In this document: positions 12,855-24,019 of the stretch, piece after piece | Numbering within the stretch: position 1 is the stretch's first letter | Layout of the letters: each line of letters begins with the position of its first letter | Origin: Pseudocercospora fijiensis CIRAD86 | Lineage: Eukaryota > Ascomycota > Dothideomycetes > Mycosphaerellales > Mycosphaerellaceae | Direction: 5' to 3' | DNA: 64,000 bases | Assembly (NCBI RefSeq): GCF_000340215.1 | Contig: NW_006921536.1 | Location: 1,286,543-1,350,542 of the forward strand | Notes under the pieces: model-generated | Told to the model about the DNA's origin: nothing | Seen by the model: only the letters and a program-made list of their open reading frames with translations | The model's database searches: none | Position numbers and translations under genes: made by a program

Positions 12855-13073
12855 CTCCGCGCTATTAATGCAGTGCCGCCCTGTAGCTTTAGTCCTTACT
12901 GCTTGTTCCTACGGATATTAATGCTTATAGTTGCTGCCCTCTTTTGCTTTTACTTTGTCTATTGTATTGCTCTTTTGCCTTCGAGATGTTGCTATAACTT
13001 TATTCCTTTGCTCTTATTTTTCCTTAGATAGAACTGTACGAGGCGTGTTTTCCTAATAACACCCCGGGGGTAG
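12855..13073 (+). pseudogene. short hydrophobic frame between pol and ORF3 (A1)
   Basis: About 72 codons rich in Leu, Ile, Phe and Val, one TAG inside, ending in the TAG of palindrome P2 (…PRG stop). The same frame is fully open in A4 (55612-55854). The strand is very pyrimidine-rich, which by itself gives hydrophobic codons and few RIP targets, so coding is uncertain. If real it would be a small protein with 2-3 membrane segments. Confidence 0.3.
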
Positions 13074-13077
13074 TATT
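13055..13077. repeat. module-border palindrome P2 of A1
   Basis: Follows pol. Arms AATAACACCCC and GGGGTAGTATT lie round G; outer TCCT pairs with AGGA. Confidence 0.85.
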
Positions 13078-13505
13078 AGGAAGATAGCCGAACCTAACCC
13101 CTCTACCCTTCTAGGACTACTTCCCTCTAGATTCCTAGACTCTAGTAACCTTCCTTAAGTAACAACGACAATAAGATACTCTACTAGAGACTGTTCCTAC
13201 CCTAATTAGCACTAGTTACGTAGGACACTAAGAAAGGGAGGTTCCCTATCCCTCTCCCTTCCTAGCTCTTAGATAGATATAGCAACCTAGGCCTATAGTC
13301 TCTAAGAATAGGGACCTTAGGCTGTTAAGCTTAGTGTTTAGAAGAAGGAAGAAGGTAAACGTATAGACTACCCTTACGTACTTGCTAATGTAAAAGGTAA
13401 TGCTACATCTATAACGGTAGTGCTATAGGCCAATATATCGACGGATTAGCTACGCTAGGTCTAGGCGACTTGCTCCTCGTTACCGAGTATATCTAGAGAA
13501 AAGCC
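13078..13505 (+). other. A1 spacer between P2 and P3
   Basis: About 430 bp, conserved at the same place in A4 (55859-56266). No domain or convincing frame is seen. Confidence 0.5.
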
Positions 13506-13528
13506 AATGCTACCCCGGGGGTATTATT
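13506..13528. repeat. module-border palindrome P3 of A1
   Basis: Lies upstream of ORF3. Arms AATGCTACCCC and GGGGTATTATT lie round G. Confidence 0.85.
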
Positions 13529-13899
13529 AGTCCCGCTAGCTTCACTACTATAGATTTCTGCTAAGGACTCGAACTAACTAGTTATATTTTAAGTACGCGA
13601 GAATCTACGATAGCTAAAGGTTAACAAAGGCGCGTAGTCGCTACTAGTAATTAGCTAGGTCGATTATTAAACTTTAGCCTACCCTAACAACAAAGAAGTC
13701 TCGTATATAGCTTCACTTTTATATATAGCCGTTATCCGTTTGCTTTACTAGCGCGGAATATACGGACTACGTTACCTTCGCACTATATTTAAAGCGAGCT
13801 TCCTAAGCTCCTTCTTCTACTCGGTTACTAACTAACTCGCTACCGCCTAAAGCCCCCCTTCTATCTAAACCCTTTAATTATTATTGTTAAGCAACGAAT
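13529..13899 (+). other. A1 leader of ORF3
   Basis: About 370 bp shared with A4, without readable coding. It could hold a promoter or leader for ORF3; a CTATATTTAAAG stretch near 13780-13792 is TATA-like, but this is only suggestive. Confidence 0.35.
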
Positions 13900-16698
13900 A
13901 TACTTTACAAACTCGTTTCCAAACCGCCTCGGTCGGCTATATCTTCCGGCGCCCCGAATCCGCTAGGCGCTAGCAGTAGCAACGACCTACCTACCCCTAT
14001 TAACCTAAGCCTAGCCGCCCTAGTTCCGATCGAAGCCCTATCCGATAGCGCCTTAGCTACTACAACTAGCCTCGAGTACTGCTTCTAGATCGTTACCGCC
14101 CTTAAAGACCCTTAAGAGAAGATCTAGAACGCTCGTACCCTACTACGCGTTATTAATAAGAATATTAAGAAGGCTACTGTCTTAGTTGCGTACGGTATAA
14201 ACAACTTGCGTTAGTCTATCGGTAAGCGTATCTTTAAGCGCGAGGTTCTTAACGATATAGATATCGAATAAGCCTTTCCTATCGTTTATAGCCTCGAGAC
14301 GGCCGGTACCTAGATTCGTTTACGCTTTAAGACCCTCGACTAGGCCTTCGAATACTAGGGAGGACTAAGCAGTCTTCCTAAGAGCCTTGTTAACTTCGCC
14401 TACGGTAGATAAGAGCGTACTAAGTAAGTCTCTTCGTTCGTTAATAAGTACAAGGTCCGTCGTTAAGGCGCCGAGTATCTTTCCCGCACTATAATCTATC
14501 GCGTATCTACCGCTAGTAAGAAGGTAGGTAAGCAGTTACTTAACTTGTCCTTTATGCTTAACGACTTTACGACAGCCTACTAGAAGAAGCACTACGATGC
14601 GATTGTCTAGGTCGATCTCAACGTATAGACAACTAAGGATCTACTAAAAGAGAAGGGCTATCGCATTAATAGTATAGGCTTTATTATTAAAGGTTAAGAG
14701 GCTCCTATCGTTAACGTCCTTAAACGTAAGGCCCTTCGCCTAGAAACTAAGGCCGATACGGCTGCTAGTCTTACGCTCGCTATAGAGATATAGGCTAAAG
14801 ATCGTCGCTCGACCCGTAACCGTAAGGTCCCTTAAGAAGTTTAAGACGAGCGCGCTAAGGCCGAAGCAGCGCGTAAGAAGGCATTGTATGCTCGCTAGGC
14901 CCTCCGTAAGGCTACTAAGAAGTACAGCGCTCCTTCTAGTACCGACTATAGTACTAACTATAGTACTAACTATAGTAACTCGGATATTGATATACTAGAT
15001 ATACTACTAGAAGATGTCTCCTCCGAAGGCTCCTTTAGCGAGCGTAGAAATAGAGGCCTCTCGCCGATCCTGTTAACTAAGAACATTTGTAGTTCTTATA
15101 AGGGCGACTCTATCGCGCACCTTATTACCGACATCGATATAGTTCCTAAAGCCGCAATAGGCGAAGCTCCTACCGCCCTCTCTATTTGTTAATAGCTCGA
15201 CGACCTTAGCAAGCTAGGAGAAGAGCCGTTCTCTATATATACTAACTATATTAAGAAGGCCGCTAAGGTCTATAGTCTCTATACTAGTGCTAAGGCGAGT
15301 GTCTTCGTCGGTCGCCTATTAAAGATTAGTCGCGAGGTTCCTAATTAAGACGCCTTCGCTACCCTTAAGGCTAATCAGGCCTATACTAACTAGTTTCCTA
15401 GACGCCCTGTTGCCGCCCCGACATCTCTAGGACTCTACGCGTTCAACCCTACTAGTACTATTACTCGCGCCCTTACGCTAATAGATCGCTAGAGCAAGTT
15501 CGTTACCGGTATTCTTAGCTAAGGCACCTCCTTCGATCGCTTTCGCTAGACTAGCAATGCTATCTTCCCTTAAGTCTTTAGTTAGTTATAAGAGCCTCGT
15601 AGAGCATATCTTCCTTTCCTTATCGACCTAATATAGGAAGAGTTTGAGATATACCTTTAGCATATACGTAATATACCTAAGTCTAAGCAAGAAGGCCGCA
15701 ATGCCCTTTAAACTTATAGTATAAGCAACTAAATCGTCCGCTAGCACCCTGCCCTATAGCTCTTAGCTGTCGCCCTTCGACCTGATTACGTATACGAGCT
15801 TATCTCCGTCCCTAAGCCTACTAAGTTCTTCAAGGTTAGCGGTACTTACGAAAACTGTCCTTCTAAGGAGTCTACTCGTCTCGGACAAGATATAGTTAAG
15901 CTCGCAGCTAGCGAGGGTGCTAGTTACCTACGTATTAAGGTCTGTCTTATATCTAAGGATGAGACTAGCTACTCTACTATTGTCGAAGGTATATATTAGC
16001 CTGAGGTCTTTACGAACTAGGTTGAGAAGCTTAAGGCTCGTAGCCTAGTCCTACTAAGCAAGATCGGCAAGCTTACTAATAAGCACCTTACTAACGACGA
16101 CCTCGACTATATGTTCGATAGTTAGCCTAATAGTAAGGGGCGTAAGGCGGAGTAGATCCTCAACCCTCTAAAGGAGTGCGAGGTCTCTATTTAAATGCTA
16201 TACCTACTATATAGTAATCTAAAGACCGAGAGCAACCGTATGTTAATTAACCTAGGCTACTCTCGCGTTATTAATAGCACTAAGGTTAAGGGTTACGAGA
16301 ACTTGACAGTCTCCTAGGTTGCTAAAGCGTACCGTAATCTAACCGCCCTCCCGGCCTCTAACTCCTTCGTACTATTCGCTTTCCCTACGGCGATCTTAGT
16401 CGAAGGCCTCGGCTACATCTCCGACGCTCTAGTTAGTAGGATTCCTTAGTTAAGTCACGTTGTTTAGAACGAAGTTAAATAGATCCTCTAGCTTAATAAC
16501 GAGGGACTTAAGGAATATCTGTATAATTGAGAGAATGCTACGACGGAAAAGGCTATTAACCTCCTCGTTAATTAAGCTTTCTACGAGGGACAGTACTTCG
16601 GTACTAATAGCTTTAACGCGTACGGAGGAGATTTCGAGAGTCGACTAGCTAATAAGGTTATTGCTAGTAAGGATTACGGTACATTGAAGCAGTAGTAA
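13900..16698 (+). pseudogene. family A ORF3, unrecognised protein of about 930 codons (A1)
   Basis: I do not recognise this family. The frame runs from near 13900 to TAA 16696-16698 with only TAG/TAA interruptions. The N-terminal third is Ser/Ala-rich and variable. Residues at about 14700-14950 are charged and probably coiled-coil (Arg, Lys, Glu and Ala rich), followed by a Ser/Asn-rich linker. The C-terminal half (from about 15360) is nearly identical in A4. No membrane span, signal peptide, zinc knuckle, protease or transposase motif was seen, so it is not an obvious envelope. It lies downstream of integrase, where env or accessory genes occur in other long Gypsy elements. Presence in both complete copies, with coding-like conservation, argues that it belongs to the family. 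Confidence 0.65.
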
Positions 16699-16759
16699 GT
16701 TAGCGTAGTAGATTAGATGCTTAGGAAGTTGTTTTTACATATTAATAGAATCTAGGAAC

Positions 16760-16782
16760 AATACCACCCCGGGGGTATTATT
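16760..16782. repeat. module-border palindrome P4 of A1
   Basis: Follows ORF3. Arms AATACCACCCC and GGGGTATTATT lie round G. Confidence 0.85.
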
Positions 16783-16880
16783 GCGGAGTCTCTAAAAAGA
16801 TAGCCTTAGCTAAGATACCTAAGGTTACTGCATAACTGTTTGTTTTAAGCGCACAATATAAAGCGTGTCTAGTTAGACAC

Positions 16881-16895
16881 GAAGAAAGGGAGGGA
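16881..16895 (+). promoter_or_regulatory. polypurine tract of A1
   Basis: GAAGAAAGGGAGGGA directly abuts the 3' LTR, the expected primer for plus-strand DNA synthesis. It is identical in A4. Confidence 0.85.
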
Positions 16896-17175
16896 TATTA
16901 GCTAGTAACCGGCCCTATATACCTAGGCTAAGTTTTAAGCCTATATAAGAGGCCTCCTTCTGCATTGTAGATAGAGTACCAACCTCGTATAGCATATTGT
17001 TTACGTTACACTTCTATAATGCCTATATTGTAGGGCTCTAGTTATTAGCCTAAGCAACCGTCTTGTTATCCTATTATGCTAAACATAGCTACCTATATTG
17101 CTATAGGTTATGTTACCCTCGGTAGCCTATACTATTACTGCTAGTAGTAGTAGTAGTTTTAGTTTCCGTCCTTTA
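16896..17175 (+). repeat. 3' LTR of A1
   Basis: A 280-bp LTR very close to 4839-5115, with TATATAA at 16942-16948. It is followed by CTAG and then family B gag sequence. Confidence 0.93.
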
Positions 17176-17555
17176 CTAGTACTAACCGCGGCAATCGTAG
17201 TAGCCGCGGAGGAAACTAAGGTTCCTACTATAACAACAATACTAACAATAGGAACAGTAACAATAACCGTAGAAGAGGCCGTAGCCGCCGGCTATATAGA
17301 GGAGGCCGCGATAGGGGCCGTAGAAGGGGCTCGTATCCCTATAATACTAACCGCTCGGCTAATAACAGCAACAACAGCTACGGCAGTCTACTAACCGGAT
17401 TGAAGTGCTTTAATTGCGATAGTACTAGCTATCTACTAGGCTAATGCGACAAACCTAAGGACTAGGCCCGAATTAACCGTACTTCCGCTAAGTATAGGAA
17501 ACACCTCTTAGCGGCTAACGCTACCCCTATAGGCCAACCTTCGAAAAAAGAGTAA
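17176..17555 (+). pseudogene. family B gag, C-terminal part (B1)
   Basis: Nucleocapsid end of Gag: an Arg/Gly/Asn/Ser-rich stretch (17190-17390) then a zinc knuckle CFNC near 17406 whose His now reads Tyr, then C, a usual CCHC decayed by RIP. The frame ends at TAA just after an A6 run at 17544-17549, where pol begins in the -1 frame. Confidence 0.8.
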
Positions 17556-20500
17556 GCGCCGCACTAACTGTTAGCCTTGTACGGCGTAAGACTATCGACA
17601 TTGTACTAGCTATTATACGTACCTGTCTCGTATCGGACTCGCATAGCAACAATTATAGAGCTAAGGTTATACTAGACCCGGGAAATTTAGTTAGTGCCCT
17701 TATCAACTATCGCCTAGCTAAGCAATTAGACCTCCGACAATTGCCTAGGACTAACCTACCAACCCTTGCTTAGTTTAATAACGCTCGGCACTTAACCTAT
17801 AGAGCCTACTATGTCTATATAGTACTAAGAGATAACCTCGGCAACGAGCGCATTCTAGACTTTACTACCTACGTAGTAGACATAGACAACCTCCTATCTA
17901 ATATTGTTATTAGCAACCCTGTTCTTAAGTACTACGCTATAGCTATAGACCTAGGTAGCTAATAGTAGCGATTTAGCATCGCTAGGAAAGAGGACATTAA
18001 GCACATTAATGTTAGCGAGTGCCCTAACGATATTAGGGTCCTGTTTGTTAGCAACTTAACACCCGCCTTAGCTAATCTAACTACCGACCTACTCGGTAGT
18101 AATAACGATGAACCTGTGCCCCCTAATAGCATTAACCCTAATCAGCTTGCTCGTATACTAGAGACTATCCGAGAGACCTACATTAATATATTTAAACACT
18201 ACCTAGCATTAACATTGCCTATATTTAAGGAGACGGATTATAAGATTGACATTATAGAGGGCAAAGAGGTTCCTTTTAGTCCCCTCTACAACCTTAGTAA
18301 ACGAGAGCTTGCTATATTACGTAAGTACCTAGAGGAAAACCTAGCTAATAGTCGTATCTAATATAGTAACAGCCCTGCTAGTGTACCTATCCTCTTCGTG
18401 CCAAAGAAGGATAGTAGCCTGTGCCTGTATATCGACTATCGTAGGCTTAATGCTATTACTATCAAAGATCGCTGTCTACTCCCTCTTATTAATAAGACCC
18501 TCGATCGCCTTTCTAGTACCTACTACTACACTATATTAGACATTAAGGACGCCTATTACCGCATCCGTATTCGTAAGGGCGATGAATAGAAGACAGCCTT
18601 TCGTACTCGCTATAGCTATTTCGAGTACTTAGTTATACTATTTAGGCTAGCTAATGCCCCTGCTATATTCTAGTCCTATATCAATCGGGCCCTATTAGGC
18701 CTATTAGATCACCTCTATATAGTTTACCTAGATAACATCCTAGTTTATACATACTTACCTAACATTGCAGAACACTAGGCTATAGTACGAAAGGTCCTCG
18801 ACCGCCTACGGGCCTATAGCCTGTATTACAAGCCTTCTAAATGCACCTTTGCTACTAAAGAGGTATTATTCCTTAGCTTCCTTATTTCAACCGAGGGTAT
18901 TAAGGCTAATCCTAACCGGATTAAAACAATTACTAAATAGCCTGTTCCTACGTCTATTAAGGAGCTTTAATCGTTCCTCGGCTTCGCTAATTTCTATCGT
19001 CGCTTTATTAAGGGCTATTTACGGCATGTGATGCCCCTAACTAAGCTTACTAAAACCAAGGCCAACCTAACTAGAGAGTTCAAATAGACTAACAGAGCAC
19101 AAGCCGCTTTTAACGGCCTAAAGCAACGCTTTACTAATGTCCCCTTATTACACTATTTCGTACTAAGTAAGCAGATCCGAATTGAGACTAACGCTTTACA
19201 GTTCGCTATATCGGCTATTATGTTATAGCAATTAGATAATAACTATTACTAGCGCCCGATTGCCTTCTTTTTACAAAAGATAATCGATATAGAGCGTCGA
19301 TATAAGACCTACGAGCAAGAGCTCCTAGCTATTGTCGAGGCCTTTAAGCATTAGCGCTACTATCTCGATAGTGCTTAGTATACAATTCAGGTCTATACGG
19401 ACTATAACAACCTCCGTAGAATCACGAAGGTTACTAGGGTTATAGGTCGATAGGCTAGATAGGCCGTCTACCTCGCCGGGTTCGATTTTAATGTGTTATA
19501 TCGGCTAGGCGTAAGTAACCCTACTAATAGCCTATCGAGGCGGCCTGATTACGACAGCGAGACTTAGTATATCAATTCATTGTTTCTAACCCTGTAGCAT
19601 AAGATTACTATAGCCCGTATTGTTAATAAGTAAGCGTAGGATAAGCGGACTTCCGGACCCCGCGGCGGCAACAAATACTATAGCGGAGTTGTCGTTCTTC
19701 TAGTGCACGTTAAGAAGGACGTAGATCGCTCGAGCTATAATAACTCGATTAAAGATATTGCTATCTATAGCGACAGCACTATAGAAGAGGTTGTAGTAGT
19801 TCCGGCTGCTAGTACTATTAGATACATATAATGCGTACCTCGTTCGATAGTACGGGTGCTATTAAATGACCTTGCAAATAGGGATAGTTAATCGTTTATA
19901 GATAAGCTGTTACGTGCTTAGCAGAGGGACGCCTTTGCTATCGAGCGTATTAATAGGCTTGTAAGTAGGCGGGCGACTCGATCTAGTAAGAGTAATAACA
20001 ATTAGTCGATCGACGATAAAGGTTACTTAAAGTTCAAGGGCAGATACTATATCCCCGCTAAACAATCGATTAGATAAGAGCTTTTAAAGAGGCACTATAA
20101 TAGTAAGCTCGCTAGTTACTATAGTATAGAGAGGTCGCACGAGTTACTATCGCGCACATACTACTAGCTAAATAGTAAGCAGCATATAAAGGAGTATGTA
20201 TAGACCTATGCAGTATGCTAGCGAGTTAAAGCACCGAAGCACTTACCGTTCGGCGAGTTATCTTCGCTCCCTATTCTAAAGAAGCTATTTGCTAAGCTAA
20301 TAATAGACTTTATTACAGGCCTTCTACCTACTAGGCGTAGGGGCAGTAAGGACGTATATAATGCTATCCTTGTTATAGTAGATCGATTTACTAAAGGCGC
20401 TCGATATATCCCGGCGCGGAAAGACTAGACTGCTATTAACATAGTAGAGGCGCTATAGAGTAACATCTTCTATACCTATTAGGGAACCCCTAAGGGGATA

Positions 20501-21442
20501 GTCTCCGATAGGGGCTCGATATTCACATCTTACTATTAGAGCGAGATTTGCTTACAGCTAAGACTAAAGCATCGGCTGTTAACAGCCTTCTATCTACAGA
20601 CTAACGGTTAAACAGAGAGGCAGAATGCTACCCTGTAGTAGTACCTGCGCAGCTATATTAATAAGAACCCCGAGGATTAGGTCAACCTCCTATAGCCTAT
20701 AGAATTCGTATACAATAACAGTGTACATTTATTAACTAAGATCTCGCCCTATATAGCTATAATAGGCTAAAACGCTGCTATACTACAAGACCTACTATCG
20801 CTCGAGGCCGAGCGCAAGGAAAGGGAAGCGCGTTAAGTACTAGAAACGCTAGCGGCAATAGAACGTGTCTAGAAGATGCGAGAAATCTATACTAAGATAG
20901 CTAAGAAGCTAATAAAGGCCTAAGAGTATTAAAAGACCTACTACGATAAGCGCTATACACTAATAACCTTTAAGCAAGGCGACATAGTTATGCTTAGTAT
21001 AAAGAACCTCCGCATCCGCAAACACCTATTACCTAATAGCAAAACAAGGCCTAAGCTCGCACTAAGATATATTAGCCTATTTCGCATTCGGGAGGCTAAG
21101 GGCATACAGGCCTATTAGTTGTAGCTCCTACCTTATTATACTATCTATAACACCTTCTATATATCCCTCCTTAAGCCGTACTACCTACGCGAAGGGGATA
21201 AAGCCCCTATAGAATACGAAGACATACTAGCGGATAGTAAAGAGCTATAGTCTATAGAACGTATCCTATAGCATCGTACTAGGCAAGGCAAGAAGGAGTA
21301 CCTACTAAGATAGCAAGGCTATTTACCTAAATAGGACTCGTAGGAAGCTGAAGACTCTTTTAAAGACATAACTAAGTTGTTAGATAAGTATTAGACTAGT
21401 GTAAAGAACAAGAAGAAGGCTAAGGGCTATAATGTCGCCTAA
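17550..21442 (+). pseudogene. family B pol: protease, RT, RNase H, integrase, chromodomain (B1)
   Basis: One frame of about 1,290 codons to TAA 21440-21442 with RIP stops only. In order: protease with DPG in place of DSG (near 17670), RT with DYRRLN, LDIKDAYY and a catalytic box YLDN at 18725-18736 (second Asp lost to RIP), RNase H ending near 19560 with NSLSRRPD, a zinc-binding integrase domain, catalytic residues in IVDRFTKGARYIPA, SDRG and TERQNATL, and a C-terminal chromodomain (SIERIL...KEYLLR..GY...DS.E, near 21250-21390). By family knowledge the chromodomain steers integration to histone-marked chromatin. Inactive. Confidence 0.92.
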
Positions 21443-21446
21443 GAAC

Positions 21447-21469
21447 AATACTACCCCCGGGGTACTATT
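21447..21469. repeat. module-border palindrome of B1
   Basis: Starts 5 bp after the pol stop. Arms AATACTACCCC and GGGGTACTATT lie round C. Same motif as in family A. Confidence 0.85.
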
Positions 21470-22669
21470 AAGCTAACTAATTAGAGGCAAGCAATTGTTA
21501 GCAAAGGACAATAAGACTATACTACGATAACGGATGCGCACCGAGCGTTAACAAACGCGCTATAACTATTAACTAATCGACTGCTCTTTCGGAGATTCTA
21601 CCTCTTTACTAATGCGCCCTATAGGTCCCCCTCTTATTCTTTATTCTATCGAGGCCTCGAGACCTAAGCGTTCGACAAGGGCGATATACGCGCGCGTGCG
21701 AATAACGGTAATAAAGGTAATAGTATCGCGCTACGAGCTAGCAGTGCGCCGGCGGCTAACGCGGCTATGTTAGTAACGGTATTACGGAGTATATTATTAG
21801 TCGAAGAAGGAAATCGAAAAGCAAGGTAAAGTTAACGCTAAGACGACTAGCGCTGCTATTGTTAATATTACTTGCTATTGTTACTACGCCTATAGACACA
21901 ACCTTACCTACACTACGAGCCTAAGGCACCTTTAATTAAAACTTTAATTAAAACTTTAAGGCTAAGTTAAAGCTTTAAGCCGCTTAAAAGATTAAGTAGA
22001 CTAATAGACTAACTAACTAAGGGCAAAAACTATAGAGCTAAGCTAGCTAGGGTCGATCTTGCGGATAATAGGTTACTCCTCGATCTTTCTGACCCTTTAA
22101 GCGAGGCGAACCTCTACTACTACACTTATAATAGCCTTTACCTATAGAAACTAGAAGAACTGAGTTTTTTAAAAAGATATAATTAGTTGACACTTGAAGG
22201 CTGCCAAACCTAACTAATTAGGGCTAGTGAAACTACGACAGTAAATAATAGCCCTCGTAATAATAAGAACAACCCTCGGAACGGACAAACCCTCGGAGCG
22301 GACATTTCTAGGTCTGTTAGAGTAGACGTAAAGAACTCGTACGATATTACTTAGAACGGAGGCAGGGCTGCAATACCTCGTACGTCTATCTATTATAGTA
22401 GGGAAGACGCGCTCGTATTGTAATTAGTCGAAGGCCCTTAATTCTTGTAGATACATATCACTTTATAATTCATTGTATATAGAGATAGCGCAGTTAGAGT
22501 TGTATATTGTGTTACTTAGAGGTAAGGTTTGATATAGTTACATAATTAGGTAGTTAAGTATTCAATTTAGCGCGGGCTAAGCAGCTTATTAGACTTGCTA
22601 AGTTAGCGGTAATAGAGGTCGTAGAACATAGACAGGCTACGAGGGCGCGGCCTTTAGAAGGGAAGCGTG
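21470..22669 (+). other. B1 long 3' region
   Basis: 1.2 kb between pol and LTR, also present in B2 (28126-29320). It holds three direct CTTTAATTAAAA-like repeats near 21930-21960. A short frame near 22020-22200 (KGKNYRAKLARVDLADNRLL and onwards) is conserved between the copies, but coding is unproven. A polypurine stretch AGAAGGGAAGCG lies just before the LTR. Confidence 0.55.
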
Positions 22670-22865
22670 TGTTAGAGCTAAAGAGGCTATACGTAATTAG
22701 TATATAATTAGGCCGAGTAAAGCTAGGGTCTTAGTGCCTTAGGCAGGGCTTGGCGCTTAGCGTTAGGCTAACTCTCCTACCTTCCTCCCTCTCCTCCTAG
22801 ATCCTTATCGAATACTACTCGTACCTACTACTACCCTATCTACCTGCTAATATACCCTTCTTACA
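22670..22865 (+). repeat. 3' LTR of B1
   Basis: A 196-bp LTR starting TGTTAG and ending TTACA. It aligns with the two B2 LTRs in reverse orientation, which are more RIP-mutated at their ends. Confidence 0.85.
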
Positions 22866-23718
22866 CCTTAATACCGATATCGTCGAGGAAAGGCATCGCT
22901 ATATAGGAGATATAGGCCGCGAGGACTTAGTTTATAATACGAACAAACTAGGCTACCGAGTTAGTCGCTCCTTAAGGAAGGGTAGTCTATCGGTATAACC
23001 TAAGGGGCGTCTCGAAGCTAGTAAGGTCTCGGCTATTAGGGTAGAGAGGGATCTAGTCGTAACCCGAGAAAACGTTAACTAGTAAGGCTACAATATAGTT
23101 AGCAAAGGCTTCTAAGAACCTATTAGTCTCCGAGGGAAGGTTAGTATCTCTAATCGTTACTATATTAAACTTCTACGTAGCATTAATTAGCCGGTACTTC
23201 TTTAGCTCCCTAGGAGCTGTCTTCTTTTAAACTAGGAAGTATAGATTACGATACGAGGCATAGGAAGGCTCTAGTATACCAGCCTTTATACGCTGTCGTA
23301 TTATATCTTTAACTACTCCTCGCAGGCTTAGGTTTAGCTTAAAACCTAGGTAGGCCTAAGGCTTATATTCGATCGTTCGGATCCTCTACGAAGGGGCAAC
23401 CTCCGGGTTTATTCTGCCTAGGTAAGTGAAGTTATATACTAATACGGCTTCGCGGTTGTATAGAAGCTCGTATAGTAGGTCAAGCTTACGATCCGAAAGT
23501 TCTATACTAGGTTTAATCTTTGTAAGCCTCTCCTTCATTAGCCTTAAACCCCTAGGAATAGTAGAAAACTTCTTAGTAATGTATTTCTAGTTATACGGAC
23601 TATCCCTAGGTAGTAGTATCGCCTCCTAATTAAGGCACTTTTATCGCTAGTTAGGATTTCCGCTAGGATTAGACCTATTAGTTATATATACGCTGCCCTT
23701 TATAGGCTTAATCTTGTT
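22866..23718 (-). pseudogene. family A pol, N-terminal part of RT (A2)
   Basis: Aligns codon for codon with A1 from 9271 (276 codons from the common start to FLDD, no indel). The FLDD box is intact at 22879-22890. The frame is cut a few codons later by the B1 LTR. RIP stops are present. Confidence 0.85.
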
Positions 23719-23903
23719 AGGTACCCTCTTATATAGGGTATATACACTAATCGCTTGTAGGCCCCGAGCTCTCTCTCTTTATTGCTAGGCTTAGAGATTA
23801 GCGTAATAAAACAGCGCGTAAACCTCCTTAGAAGTCTCCTTAAGTCGATAGGTATATAGCTAGTAGTCCTAATTTATAACGCCGGCGAAAACGTTAGATT
23901 CGT

Positions 23904-23926
23904 AATAATACCCTAGGGGTAGCATT
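23904..23926. repeat. module-border palindrome P1 of A2
   Basis: Lies between protease and RT. Arms AATAATACCCT and GGGGTAGCATT lie round A. Confidence 0.8.
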
Positions 23927-24019
23927 AGACTCGCGCTCTAATTAGTTAGTTCGGGTAGACCCGCCTCTAGCGATAATGCGTACGACAGTATTATTATATT
24001 AACTCGTATAGTAGGCGAT

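Larger units (their letters stand above)
4839..17175 (+). mobile_element. Ty3/Gypsy LTR retrotransposon, family A copy 1 (A1)
   Basis: The element is 12.3 kb with LTRs at 4839-5115 and 16896-17175, a polypurine tract at 16881-16895 and TA...TA ends that fit TG...CA after RIP. Order: leader, gag-protease, RT-RNase H-integrase, short hydrophobic frame, ORF3. The size is about twice that of a usual fungal Gypsy because of ORF3 and long spacers. CTAG flanks both ends (4835-4838 and 17176-17179), but the left flank is Helitron and the right flank is family B gag, so the two ends may not come from one insertion. All frames carry RIP stops, and no function is expected. Confidence 0.9.
17176..22865 (+). 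mobile_element. Ty3/Gypsy chromovirus, family B copy 1 (B1), 5' truncated
   Basis: The 3' part of a chromodomain-type Gypsy element: gag C-terminus, complete pol, a 1.2-kb 3' region and the 3' LTR. The 5' LTR and gag N-terminus are missing where A1 abuts. The right end lies inside the RT of A2 (minus strand): after the LTR, sequence resumes at the A2 FLDD region. Comparison with the complete B2 (27928-35065) gives the missing part as about 1.5 kb. Confidence 0.9.

Noticed and set aside
16460..16648. 62-codon open frame, and its A4 counterpart at 59207-59395
   Set aside because: Out of frame with ORF3, which reads through here; starts at TTG; a shadow.
13900..16698. ORF3 as a retroviral-type envelope
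   Set aside because: No signal peptide, no membrane anchor, no cleavage-like basic site followed by a fusion peptide.
17110..17394. 94-codon open frame at the A1-B1 junction
   Set aside because: Begins inside the LTR and overlaps the Arg/Gly-rich gag in another frame.
18849..19031. 60-codon frame, and the same on the minus strand at 31780-31962
   Set aside because: Alternative frame of the conserved family B RT; both are shadows.
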